DNA of 64,000 bases. Origin: Piscinibacter sp. HJYY11 (GTDB lineage: Bacteria > Pseudomonadota > Gammaproteobacteria > Burkholderiales > Burkholderiaceae_C). The notes below the pieces were generated by a model. That model saw only the letters and a list, made by a program, of their open reading frames with translations. It searched no databases and was not told the DNA's origin. Below, piece after piece: positions 14,163 through 25,370 of this stretch (the first letter of the stretch is position 1; every line of letters begins with the position of its first letter). Position numbers and translations under genes: made by a program. The stretch is from NCBI RefSeq assembly GCF_016735515.1, contig NZ_JAERQZ010000001.1, positions 4,266,746 through 4,330,745 of the forward strand, in the 5' to 3' direction.

Positions 14163-16412
14163 ATGAAACTTTGGACGATCGCGGCCGTAGCCGCAGTGTG
14201 GGCACTCGGCGCCTGTGGGGGTGGCGGTGGAAGCGGGGACTCGCCTGGGGCATCGACCCCGCCGCCTCGGGCTTCGGTTGCCGATGTGTCGATTGCGATC
14301 GAACCGGGCGCGAATCCGGCACCCGTCGCGGAGCCGCACTGGTTCGACATGGTCGTGACCAATGAGGGGCCTGACGAGGCGAGCGACGTGAGCGTGCAGA
14401 CACACCGTCCCGATGCGCTGTCGCCGATCGATGTGATGTGCTTCGCATCTCAAGGGGCCACCTGTCCGGCGTCTGCCGAGACCCTGCGGGTGGCCGCGCT
14501 CCCGGTGGGCGGAGTCCTTCGGTATCGGGTGTTCGTGCGGCAGAACCAACGAGGTTCGACGCGGTTCACAGCACGGGTCACCGCTGCCAATGACATGCTT
14601 GTCCGAAGCAACGATTCGGCGCACATCGACCTGCGGGCTTACTCCGCCGACTTACAGGTCAGCGGGACTGCGCCGGCTCTGGAAACGAGCGCTGGCGCGC
14701 CGATCTCCTACACGATGTCCGTCACCAATGCGGGACCGGATCCAGCGGTGCGCGTGGCGATCCACAACTTCGTGGATGCCGAGCAGTTGTTGCAAGGCGT
14801 CACCTGCACAGCGGACGGGGGCGCCACCTGCCCTGCTGTCGTCGGCGCGGCGATGAGCGTTCCGGAGCTGCCCGTGGGCGCAAGCCTGCACTTCTCCGTC
14901 ACGGCGCTGCCCTGGCCGGGAACGGTCGGCCCGGTCACCAACAAGCTGTACGTCAGCGCCCTGGGTGACCCTTTCGTCTACGACAACAGCGCGGTGGCGA
15001 GCGCTCGAGTCGCCATTCCTGCGAACCCCGGCAGTTTGGTCGTGCTGGAGAGCGACCCGGGAGACTTCGTGCTGCAAGGTGAGCGGCACGTGTACGACCA
15101 GGCGAACGCGATGCTCGTGTTCGAGCCGGACAGCTCCACCCTCAGCGTCAGGGTGATCGCTGACGAACTGTGGGATGGGCGCTTCCAATTGCCTGGAAAT
15201 CTCGCCCAGTTCGCGCCTGGCACCTATCTGAACCTTAATAGGCTGACCGTTCCCTCGGCGGCAGGCGGCTTGTTCTGGTCCGGGGAAGGGCGGAGTTGCA
15301 GCTCGGTCAACGGTTCGATCGTCGTGGATCAGGTGACCTACAGCGGATCGACGCCGACGCTGATCGACCTTCGCTTCGAGCAGCGATGCGAGGGTTCAGC
15401 CGCGGCCTTGCGCGGGCGCGTTCGATGGGTCGCCCGAGATTCGACGCAGCCGCCGGCTCCGATCGTTCCGCCGCCTACCGGTCTCTGGCGCGCGCCATCG
15501 GGTGCGGTGCCGGCCGACGGCAGCTTCCTGTACCTGCACCGGGCTCCGTCCGATCCCGTGCTCGGCAACGCCGCCACACGCCTCTTCACGCGCTCGGATT
15601 CGGTCATGCAAGTGGACGCGGACGGACGTCGACTCGAGATCCGTGTGAACGGCGATGAAACGTGGCACCTCGATTTCACGACCATGCAGAACCTGACGCT
15701 GTTGCAGCCAGGGTTCTATCGCGGCGTCTCGCTCGCCGGAAACCCTGCGCGAGGCCGCTTCTTTTCCAGCCTTCAGGCGTGCGAGCGGCCCTCCGGGTGG
15801 GTCGTGATCGACGAGGTGACCTACACCGGCGGAGCCCTGTCCTCGCTCAGTCTTCGCTTCGAACAGCAGTGTGTCAACAACGTGAGTGTGTTTCGAGGAC
15901 AGGCGAGGTGGTTGGCCAGCGATACTACTGAGCCGCCTGGGCCGCAGGTGCCACCCCCCGGGCTCTGGCAGCCTACCGCAGGCAGCACGCCCGGGACGGG
16001 GAACTACGTCTACCTAGAGTCCGATGCGGGCGACTACATCGGCCAAGGTATGACGCGTTTGTTCACTGCGCCGGAGTCCCCTATTCGGGTCACGGCTTAT
16101 GTAGACCGGAGCGTGCGCGTCCTGGTGGGCAATGACCGATCCTGGGACGGCGAGTTCTACCCCATGAGCTCGCTGCCGCGACTTGCTCCTGGTTTCTATT
16201 TCGGAGTGTTTCGCGCGCCGTTCCACAACCCGGCGAAGGGAGGGATGGAGTGGTCTGGCGAAGGTCGCGCCTGCAACGACCTTTGGGGATGGTTCATGGT
16301 CGACAGCGTCACTTACGCTGGCGACGAAATCACGTCCCTTGAGATGCGCTTCGAGCAACACTGCGAGTTCTCAGAACCGGCGCTGCGCGGAAAGGTGCGT
16401 TGGGTGAGGTAG
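14163..16412 (+). CDS. Large lipoprotein with two DUF11-like domains and a triplicated C-terminal domain
   Basis: The 749-residue predicted lipoprotein has lipobox LGAC with the acylated cysteine at residue 18, followed by a Gly/Ser spacer. Two DUF11-like beta-sandwich domains follow (signatures FDMVVTNEGPDEA near 60-75 and YTMSVTNAGPDPA near 183-196). The remainder is three copies of a domain of about 135 residues at roughly 290-424, 454-587 and 613-749. Each copy begins with a hydrophobic strand such as VVLESDPGDF or VYLESDAGDY, has a central FAPG.YL / LAPGFYF turn, a Cys before IVVDQVTYSG-type strands, and ends LRFEQ.C...LRG.VRWV. The two cysteines per copy could form a disulphide. The frame is open to 14118, but the signal sequence fixes ATG 14163. 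Function is unknown; a surface or envelope protein is inferred. It uses more A/T-ending codons than its neighbours. Confidence 0.85.
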   Translation: MKLWTIAAVAAVWALGACGGGGGSGDSPGASTPPPRASVADVSIAIEPGANPAPVAEPHWFDMVVTNEGPDEASDVSVQTHRPDALSPIDVMCFASQGATCPASAETLRVAALPVGGVLRYRVFVRQNQRGSTRFTARVTAANDMLVRSNDSAHIDLRAYSADLQVSGTAPALETSAGAPISYTMSVTNAGPDPAVRVAIHNFVDAEQLLQGVTCTADGGATCPAVVGAAMSVPELPVGASLHFSVTALPWPGTVGPVTNKLYVSALGDPFVYDNSAVASARVAIPANPGSLVVLESDPGDFVLQGERHVYDQANAMLVFEPDSSTLSVRVIADELWDGRFQLPGNLAQFAPGTYLNLNRLTVPSAAGGLFWSGEGRSCSSVNGSIVVDQVTYSGSTPTLIDLRFEQRCEGSAAALRGRVRWVARDSTQPPAPIVPPPTGLWRAPSGAVPADGSFLYLHRAPSDPVLGNAATRLFTRSDSVMQVDADGRRLEIRVNGDETWHLDFTTMQNLTLLQPGFYRGVSLAGNPARGRFFSSLQACERPSGWVVIDEVTYTGGALSSLSLRFEQQCVNNVSVFRGQARWLASDTTEPPGPQVPPPGLWQPTAGSTPGTGNYVYLESDAGDYIGQGMTRLFTAPESPIRVTAYVDRSVRVLVGNDRSWDGEFYPMSSLPRLAPGFYFGVFRAPFHNPAKGGMEWSGEGRACNDLWGWFMVDSVTYAGDEITSLEMRFEQHCEFSEPALRGKVRWVR

Positions 16413-16415
16413 TCC

Positions 16416-16439
16416 GCACCGTTTTCGTGCGAAAGGTGC
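16416..16439 (+). terminator. Hairpin after the lipoprotein gene, possible weak terminator
   Basis: GCACC pairs with GGTGC and TTTC with GAAA around a GTGC loop, with a two-base bulge, starting three bases after the lipoprotein stop codon. No run of T follows, so it may only stabilise the transcript end or act with Rho. Confidence 0.35.
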
Positions 16440-16549
16440 GCCTTTGGGAGCGCAGCGGTATCAAGAGCGCTTTCGGGCTGCCGATACCAGTGTTGCAGTC
16501 TCACGCCCTATCCCGGGGAACGCAGTGGTGAGGGCTGCAGTGAGGCACC

Positions 16550-18613
16550 GTGCTCAAGTCTGTCAGCGCTCGTTGGTTGTGGGTTGCGTATCTCGCCGTG
16601 GCGGCGTCAGCCCTCGGCGCGTTTGCGGCGGCCTGGTCGTCCCGCCAGGACCAGTTGTGGCAGGGCATGGTCGACGCCGGCCGTGACGCCGCGCGCGAGG
16701 TGAGCCTCTCGACCCGCTCGGCGCGCGATGCGGTCTACATGCTGCAGGGCGTGGCCAACGGGCTCTTTCGCCAGCCGGGCATCCAGATGAGCGAGGCACG
16801 GCGCACGCAGATCGTCCAGCGGCTCGACCTGCCGGGCACCTTCGTGCTCATGCCGAACGCCATGGCGGTGCACCGCGAAGCGCGCCTCACCAACACCATC
16901 CACCGCGACTGGCCCGCCTTCAGCCTGGTGGGCGCGGTGCCCGCGCGCGGCAGCGATCTCGCGCGCGAGATCGAGCTCGCCCTCTCGCTCAGCCCGGCAC
17001 TCGTCCGCGCCAAGCACACGCAGTCGGCCGCCGTCGCGGTGTACTACCTCTCGGGCCAGGGCTTCCACCTCGTCTACCCGCCCGCGCAAGACGACCTGCA
17101 GCTCTTCACGCCCGACATGCTGCAGGGCGTGGCCTACCGCAGCGGGCTCGTCGCTTCCAACCCGGGCCGCCTGCCCGCATGGTCGGTGGCCTACGACGAC
17201 CCGAAGGGCAACGGCCTCATCAGCACGCTGGCCATCCCCATCGACGACGCCGAAGGCCATTACCGCGGCGTGGCCGCGATGGACTTCCAGCTCGACAACC
17301 TCTCGCAGTACCTGCGGCGGCCCGCGCTCGGCATCGCCACCGCCTTCGTGCTGAACGACGACGAGCGTGTCATCGCCCACCCCACGCTGGTGACTGTGTC
17401 GACCGCGCAGGCGCCCACGCTCGACGAGGTGGCGCAGACGCGGGGTGCAGCGCCCGGCAGCTGGGCCTTGCTGAGCACCGCGCCAGCCAACAACCGGCTC
17501 CACCTGGGCGCCGAATCGGCCGCCGTGTTCGACATCGAGGCCACGCCCTGGCGCTACGTGCTCATGGTCGACCGCGCCGAACTGCGCCTCACGGCCCTGC
17601 GCGGCCTGTGGGTGGAGGCCTGCGGCGTCGTGATGCTGCTGTGCCTGCTGGCCTACGCCGAGTCGCGCCGCCGCCATGCGGTGGTCGCGCTGCGCCGCAA
17701 GGCCGCCGAAGAAGTGCTGCAGGCCGCGCCCGCGCCGGTGGCGGTGATGCGCCAGTCCGACATGTCCATCCTCGTGGCCAACGAGGCGCTGATGCACCTG
17801 TTCGATTCGCCCACCCGCGCCGACCCCGTGGCGGTGGCCGAGATCGCGCACCGCCAGTTGCGCGAGTTGATCCAGACGCTCACCGAGCAGACGCTGAGCG
17901 ACGTCGACGCCATGGCGCAGCTCCCGCTGCAGCGTGCCGACGGCTCGCCCTTGTGGTTGCTGGTGCGATGCGTGCCGGCGTTGCACGACGAAGAGCCCGC
18001 GTGGCTGTGCAGCCTGACCGACGTGAGCGCGCTCAAGCAGACCCGCGACCAGCTCGAAGCCCTGGCCACCACCGACCCGCTGACCGGCGCGCTGAACCGC
18101 CGCGCGGTGAGCGAGAGCGCGCAGGCAGAGCTGCGACGCGCCCGCCGCAGCCACAAGCCCTTCGCCGTCCTGCTGCTCGACGTCGACCACTTCAAGCGCG
18201 TGAACGACACCCATGGCCACCAGGCCGGCGACCGCGTGCTGCAGCAGGTGTCGGCCGCCTGCCGCGCGCACCTGCGCGAGATCGACAGCTTCGGCCGCTG
18301 GGGCGGCGAGGAGTTCATCGCCCTGCTCCCGGAGACCGGGCTCGACGCGGCGCTCGTCGTCGCCGAGCGTGTGCGCGAGGCCGTGGCCTCGGTGGTCGTG
18401 CCGGCGGACGATGGCACGACGGTCGCCGTCACCGCGAGCATCGGCGTGGCCAGCCTGGGCGCGGGCGACGAGTCGCTGGAAGAACTGCTGGGGCGCGCGG
18501 ATGCGGCGCTCTACCAGGCCAAGCGCGAGGGGCGCAACCGGGTGCAACCGGCCGCGGCGCTTGCCGGGCCACCGGAAACCCGGGCGGCGGCGCAGGATTC
18601 CGTCGAAATCTGA
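16550..18613 (+). CDS. Membrane-anchored diguanylate cyclase with periplasmic sensor domain
   Basis: The 687-residue protein has a first membrane segment at residues 10-30, a periplasmic region of about 310 residues resembling a double Cache sensor, and a second membrane segment near 351-368. A PAS-like region (about 380-500) and a C-terminal GGDEF domain follow. The active site is GGEEF at about residue 585, preceded by five residues and the RxxD inhibitory site (REID), so the enzyme should make cyclic di-GMP from two GTP and be product-inhibited. GTG 16550 is the only plausible start in this frame, with a weak GAGG upstream. No EAL domain is present. The signal is unknown. Confidence 0.92.
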   Translation: MLKSVSARWLWVAYLAVAASALGAFAAAWSSRQDQLWQGMVDAGRDAAREVSLSTRSARDAVYMLQGVANGLFRQPGIQMSEARRTQIVQRLDLPGTFVLMPNAMAVHREARLTNTIHRDWPAFSLVGAVPARGSDLAREIELALSLSPALVRAKHTQSAAVAVYYLSGQGFHLVYPPAQDDLQLFTPDMLQGVAYRSGLVASNPGRLPAWSVAYDDPKGNGLISTLAIPIDDAEGHYRGVAAMDFQLDNLSQYLRRPALGIATAFVLNDDERVIAHPTLVTVSTAQAPTLDEVAQTRGAAPGSWALLSTAPANNRLHLGAESAAVFDIEATPWRYVLMVDRAELRLTALRGLWVEACGVVMLLCLLAYAESRRRHAVVALRRKAAEEVLQAAPAPVAVMRQSDMSILVANEALMHLFDSPTRADPVAVAEIAHRQLRELIQTLTEQTLSDVDAMAQLPLQRADGSPLWLLVRCVPALHDEEPAWLCSLTDVSALKQTRDQLEALATTDPLTGALNRRAVSESAQAELRRARRSHKPFAVLLLDVDHFKRVNDTHGHQAGDRVLQQVSAACRAHLREIDSFGRWGGEEFIALLPETGLDAALVVAERVREAVASVVVPADDGTTVAVTASIGVASLGAGDESLEELLGRADAALYQAKREGRNRVQPAAALAGPPETRAAAQDSVEI

Positions 18614-18709
18614 GGGGGAAACCCCGAGGTCGCGTTCCGCAGGGTGGTCGGTGTGGACCGCTGAACACTTGCGATACTGCGAGGCTGTTCCAACCTCCGA
18701 CTAGACCCC

Positions 18710-19591
18710 ATGCGTACCTTCCGATCCGGCATCCTTCTGCTGAGCGCCGCCTCCCTCCTGGCCCTTGGTGCATGCACCGCCAAGAAGGACGACAAACCCG
18801 CCGCTGCCACCGGCCCCGCCGAGGCCACCGTCAACGGTGCCGTGATCTCGCAAGGGCAGGTCGACCTCGTCATCAAGCAGCGCAGCGGCGGCCAGCCGGT
18901 GCCGCCCGAGGCGCGCAAGGCGCTCATCGACAACCTGGTGCTGCAGGCGGTGGTCGCGCAGGAAGGTGCGAAGCAGGGCCTGGAGAAGTCGCCCGACTTC
19001 GTGAACCAGATGGAGACCGTGCGCCAGTCGGCGCTGGCCAATGCCTACATCGAAGACTGGATCAAGAAGAACCCGGTCACCGACGAGATGCTGAAGGCCG
19101 AATACGACCGCCTGAAGGCCGCCTCGGCCGGCACCGAATTCAAGGCCCGGCACATCCTGGTCGAGAAGGAAGCCGACGCCAAGGCCATCATCGCCACGCT
19201 GAAGAAGACGCCGGCCGCCTTCGACAAGCTCGCCAAGGAAAAGAGCAAGGACCCCGGCTCCAAGGCCACCGGCGGTGACCTCGGCTGGTTCGACACGCAG
19301 CGCATGGTGCCGGAGTTCGGCGCCGCGGTGAGCAAGCTGGAGAAGGGCAAGTTCACCGAAGAGCCGGTGAAGACGCAGTTCGGCTACCACGTCATCCTGC
19401 TCGAAGACTCGCGCCCGATCGAACCGCCGCCGATGGAATCGGTGAAGCCGCAGCTCAGCCAGCAGCTGCAGCAGCAGAACATCAAGAAGCACGTCGACGC
19501 CCTGAAGGCTGCAGCCAAGATCGAAATCGCGGCGGCCGCCTCGGCTCCGGCCGCAACGGCGTCGGCTGCTGCGCCGGCGGCCTCGAAGTAA
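18710..19591 (+). CDS. Parvulin-type peptidyl-prolyl isomerase lipoprotein
   Basis: The 293-residue protein has a lipoprotein signal ending LGAC (Cys22). An N-terminal SurA-like helical chaperone region (about 35-135) is followed by a PpiC/parvulin domain at about 140-235, with ARHILV at its start, GGDLGWF in the middle and TQFGYHVI at its end. It would catalyse proline isomerisation and chaperone proteins in the periplasm, tethered to a membrane. The C-terminus is a low-complexity Ala-rich tail. EpsD and PrsA-like proteins share this layout; no exopolysaccharide genes are near, so I keep the general call. It is a single gene, with its own 96-base leader after the cyclase. Confidence 0.9.
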   Translation: MRTFRSGILLLSAASLLALGACTAKKDDKPAAATGPAEATVNGAVISQGQVDLVIKQRSGGQPVPPEARKALIDNLVLQAVVAQEGAKQGLEKSPDFVNQMETVRQSALANAYIEDWIKKNPVTDEMLKAEYDRLKAASAGTEFKARHILVEKEADAKAIIATLKKTPAAFDKLAKEKSKDPGSKATGGDLGWFDTQRMVPEFGAAVSKLEKGKFTEEPVKTQFGYHVILLEDSRPIEPPPMESVKPQLSQQLQQQNIKKHVDALKAAAKIEIAAAASAPAATASAAAPAASK

Positions 19592-19608
19592 GTGAATCCG
19601 CCGAGGCC

Positions 19609-22459
<2,851 letters not shown>

Positions 22460-22469
22460 GCGTGGCGGG

Positions 22470-22495
22470 CCTGCCCGGCTTTCACGCCGGGCAGG
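22470..22495. terminator. Perfect GC-rich hairpin between katG and the BLUF gene
   Basis: CCTGCCCGGC and GCCGGGCAGG form a perfect 10-base-pair stem with a six-base loop, between two convergent stop codons (22459 and 22509). It can form in both transcripts and probably serves as a bidirectional terminator, although no T run follows on either side. Confidence 0.6.
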
Positions 22496-22508
22496 GCGCG
22501 CGACCCGG

Positions 22509-22955
22509 TCACGACCTGCTGCGCTCCTCGGGCGCCAGGTCGTCGGCGTGGTGCCAGTGCACGTCGGCGGCGATCGCGTCCAGCAGCTGCGCGGCCGTCG
22601 CGGCGGGCACGCTGTCGTCGGGCGTGTTGAAGAGCTTCTCGATCTCGTCCGAGCGCGCCACGCTGTCGACCAGGTGCATCGACCAGTTGCCGAAACGGCG
22701 CGGCACGCCTTCCAGGCGCTGCAGCACCTTCATCTGCTGGTGCCGCGGGTCGCCGGAGATGCTGTCGAGCAGCCCGTCGACCTCGGCCGCGCTGCCTTCC
22801 ACCACCTGGGCGAAATGCTGGCCGCTGTAGGCCAGCAAGCCCGTCACCTGGCGGCGGCGGTTGCGCACCTGCGAGCTGCCGACGATGCGGTGCACGTCGG
22901 TGGGCGTGACGCTGTGGTCACAGCGGCTGATGTAGAAGACCTGGACGATGGACAT
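22509..22955 (-). CDS. BLUF-domain blue-light sensor (short, stand-alone)
   Basis: The 148-residue protein has a flavin-binding BLUF domain at residues 1-95. The three residues that hydrogen-bond the flavin and switch on blue light are present with canonical spacing: Tyr8 (VFYIS), Asn32 (in RNRRRQVTG) and Gln50 (FAQVVEG), giving intervals of 24 and 18 as in AppA (Tyr21, Asn45, Gln63). The usual GITG is QVTG here. No EAL, GGDEF or cyclase domain is attached; the C-terminal 50 residues are helical, as in short BLUF proteins that act through a partner. I chose ATG 22955 because it begins the domain; a longer frame runs to 23036. Output partner unknown; the stress genes nearby hint at a photo-oxidative role. 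Confidence 0.92.
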   Translation of the reverse strand: MSIVQVFYISRCDHSVTPTDVHRIVGSSQVRNRRRQVTGLLAYSGQHFAQVVEGSAAEVDGLLDSISGDPRHQQMKVLQRLEGVPRRFGNWSMHLVDSVARSDEIEKLFNTPDDSVPAATAAQLLDAIAADVHWHHADDLAPEERSRS

Positions 22956-23062
22956 GGTGAAGACAGCGGCGGCGTCACTCCCACTATCGGCCATCGCGGT
23001 GCAACACGAAGCCCCCTGGCGCGACGAAGCGCGCACAAGTTGGCAGAGCGCCGACGATCAGC

Positions 23063-23236
23063 TCAGAAGACCAGCGTTCCCAGCATCACGCCAAAGATCA
23101 GCACGATCAGGAAGATGACCAGCGCAATCGCGAACAGCACCTTGGCGATCTTGCGCGAGCCCGAGGCGACGCCGGTGAAGCCGAAGTAGCCGGCGACGAG
23201 CGAGATGATGAAGAAGATGATGGCCCACTTGAGCAT
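23063..23236 (-). CDS. DUF1328 small inner-membrane protein
   Basis: The 57-residue peptide is made of two hydrophobic helices ([19 protein letters not shown] and [20 protein letters not shown]) joined by a short basic turn, SGSRKIAK. This is the DUF1328/YtjA pattern. AAGGAG lies just upstream of ATG 23236, which excludes the longer in-frame start at 23269. Relatives are often stress-induced, but no biochemical role is known. It is a single gene between the BLUF sensor and the old yellow enzyme. Confidence 0.88.
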   Translation of the reverse strand: MLKWAIIFFIISLVAGYFGFTGVASGSRKIAKVLFAIALVIFLIVLIFGVMLGTLVF

Positions 23237-23315
23237 GTGATGGCTCCTTGTATGGCCAGCCTCCGGCAAACGACGTTCCGCCGGGGTGGCGCTTCACGCT
23301 GGCGCTCGCTTCAGG

Positions 23316-24536
23316 CTAACGCCAGCTCTCGTCCACGCAAGCCTTGGGCGCCTGGCCGCGCTCCTGGGCCAGGCTCGGGTAGTCGGTGTAACCCTTCTCG
23401 CCGCCGCCGTAGTAGGTGGCCGCGTCGTCTGCATTCAGTGGCGCGTGCGTGCGCAGCCGTTCCGGCAGGTCCGGGTTGGCGATGAACTTGCGGCCGATGG
23501 CGACGAGGTCGGCGCGGCCCTCCCTCAGCCATTGTTCGGCCGTGTCGGCATCGAAGCCGCCTGCGAGCATGAGCGGGCCGTGCCAGGCCTCGCGAATGCG
23601 CTGCAGCATCTGCATCGCCGCCGCGTCGGGAGTCGTCTTGTTTTCCAGTGCGCCCATCGCCGGGTTGACAACGTGCAGGTAGGCCAGCTTGCGCGCGTTG
23701 AGCTCTCGCGTGGCATGGGTGAAGGTGGTGAGGGGATCGTCGTCCCGGATGTCGTTGGCCGCGCCCATCGGCGACAGGCGCACGCCCACCGCTTCGGCGT
23801 CCCAGACCTTCGTGACGGCGTCGACGACTTCCAGCAGGAGCCGCACGCGGTTCTCCACCGGCCCCCCGTACGCGTCGGTCCGGCGGTTGGTGCCGGTGCA
23901 CAGGAACTGGTCGAGCAGGTAGCCGTTGGCGCCGTGGACCTCCACGCCGTCGAACCCTGCCTTGATCGCATGGCGCGCCGCGCGCTCGTACTGGGCCACG
24001 AGGTAAGGCATTTCCTCGGGCTGCAGCGCGCGTGGCGTCACGAAGGGCGCCAGCTCGCCTTCGCCCTTCTCGTTCTCGATGAAGGCCATGCTCTCGGGCC
24101 GGATGGGCGAGGGCGCGACCGGCGGCATGCCATCGGGTTGCAGCGCCGGATGGGAGATCCGGCCCACGTGCCACATCTGCAGCACGATGCGGCCGCCGGC
24201 TTCGTGCACGGCGTCGGTGACCAGGCGCCAACCCTCCACCTGCTCACGGCTGTGGATGCCGGGGGTCCAGGCGTAGCCCTGGCCTTGCATCGAGATCTGC
24301 GTCGCCTCGGAAACGATCAGCGCGGCCGAGGCGCGCTGCTGGTAGTAGCAGGCGTTCAACGCCGACGGCACGTTGCCCGGTTGGCGCGCGCGCGAGCGCG
24401 TGAGGGGCGCCATCACGATGCGGTGCGGCAACTCGAAGCGCCCGACTTTGATGGGCTGGAACAGCAGCCGTTGCTCCGTGGGCCGGGACTCGGAAGCAGG
24501 GTTTGTCGCGGCGGGCAACTCGAGGGTGGCGGACAT
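23316..24536 (-). CDS. Old yellow enzyme family ene-reductase (NemA-like)
   Basis: The 406-residue FMN-dependent oxidoreductase is a TIM barrel. The substrate-binding pair His201 and Asn204 and the proton-donor Tyr206 lie in VHGANGYLLDQ, exactly as in old yellow enzymes (His191, Asn194, Tyr196). Other signatures are RIVMAPLTRSRA near residue 39 and DLVAIGRKFIANPDLP near the C-terminus. It would use NAD(P)H to reduce activated alkenes, nitro esters or N-ethylmaleimide-type electrophiles. The N-terminal 20 residues before EQRLLFQPI are extra. ATG 24536 follows GGAGATCACC. The divergent DsbA-like gene shares the upstream region. Confidence 0.93.
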   Translation of the reverse strand: MSATLELPAATNPASESRPTEQRLLFQPIKVGRFELPHRIVMAPLTRSRARQPGNVPSALNACYYQQRASAALIVSEATQISMQGQGYAWTPGIHSREQVEGWRLVTDAVHEAGGRIVLQMWHVGRISHPALQPDGMPPVAPSPIRPESMAFIENEKGEGELAPFVTPRALQPEEMPYLVAQYERAARHAIKAGFDGVEVHGANGYLLDQFLCTGTNRRTDAYGGPVENRVRLLLEVVDAVTKVWDAEAVGVRLSPMGAANDIRDDDPLTTFTHATRELNARKLAYLHVVNPAMGALENKTTPDAAAMQMLQRIREAWHGPLMLAGGFDADTAEQWLREGRADLVAIGRKFIANPDLPERLRTHAPLNADDAATYYGGGEKGYTDYPSLAQERGQAPKACVDESWR

Positions 24537-24641
24537 GGTGATCTCCTTGTTGCGGGCATCGGCGGAGCGCCAGCCGGCTTGAAGTTGCCATGGTGAACTG
24601 CGCAGGCCGTCCCCGAGCACGGGCGCGCGCATTGGCCGCAG

Positions 24642-24666
24642 ATTCCTGTCATGCCGCCGCAGGAAT
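24642..24666. promoter_or_regulatory. Inverted repeat in the OYE / DsbA-like divergent region
   Basis: ATTCCTG (24642-24648) and CAGGAAT (24660-24666) are perfect inverted arms separated by 11 bases, about 106 bases upstream of the reductase start and 157 upstream of the DsbA-like gene. Size and position suit a dimeric regulator. No regulator gene adjoins, so this is only a candidate. Confidence 0.3.
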
Positions 24667-24822
24667 GCAGCGACAGCAGAGCAGCATGGTGTCGCGTCGA
24701 TGCCGTCGTCGCTCACCACGTGGGAGGCAGGTCGTGCTGCAGCTCGCGTGAGTCAGCCGGCCTGCGTCAGGAACCGCAGGAAGCCGCAAGAAGCGATGGC
24801 GGTGCGCGGCTAATGTCGGTCC

Positions 24823-25356
24823 ATGAACACACTGACCGTTCCCCTCCACGAGCGCGACCATCGGCGCGGTTCACCGGACGCTCCGGTGGTGCCGATCGAA
24901 TACGGCGATTTCGAGTGCCCTTACTGCGGTGCGGCCTACCCGGTCCTGAAGAAGCTGGAGAAGGAGATGCCGGACACGCTGGCCGTCGTCTTCCGCCATT
25001 TCCCGCTGGTCAACGTGCACCCGCACGCGGAACTCGCGGCCGAGGCGGCGGAAGCGGCAGGGGCCCAGGGCCGGTTCTGGAACATGCACGACATGCTCTA
25101 CGAGCACCAGGACGCACTGGCGCCCACCGACCTGCTGAAGTACGCCATCGCCCTGCACCTGGACCCGAAGCGCTTCGCCAGCGACCTCTCCGGCCACGCG
25201 CTCCTGCCCAAGGTCGTCGGCGACATGAACGGCGGGCTGCGAAGCGGCGTGCAGGGAACGCCGACCTTCTTCATCAACGGCGTGCGCTACCGGGGCGGGC
25301 ACGACCACGCTTCCCTGCGCACCGCGATCTTGCTGGTCGCAGCGACCGCGTCCTGA
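24823..25356 (+). CDS. Cytoplasmic DsbA-like thioredoxin-fold protein
   Basis: The 177-residue protein has a DsbA/DSBA-like oxidoreductase fold. The redox motif CPYC (Cys32, Cys35) follows the first strand, a helical insertion lies at about 60-125, and the cis-proline loop GTPTFFING is near residue 146. There is no signal peptide, so it should act in the cytoplasm, unlike DsbA. Cytoplasmic relatives (disulphide isomerase-like proteins near stress genes) are known, but partners are rarely defined. It stands alone on the plus strand, convergent with the universal stress protein gene 14 bases away. Confidence 0.88.
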   Translation: MNTLTVPLHERDHRRGSPDAPVVPIEYGDFECPYCGAAYPVLKKLEKEMPDTLAVVFRHFPLVNVHPHAELAAEAAEAAGAQGRFWNMHDMLYEHQDALAPTDLLKYAIALHLDPKRFASDLSGHALLPKVVGDMNGGLRSGVQGTPTFFINGVRYRGGHDHASLRTAILLVAATAS

Positions 25357-25370
25357 GACCAGGGCCTGCT

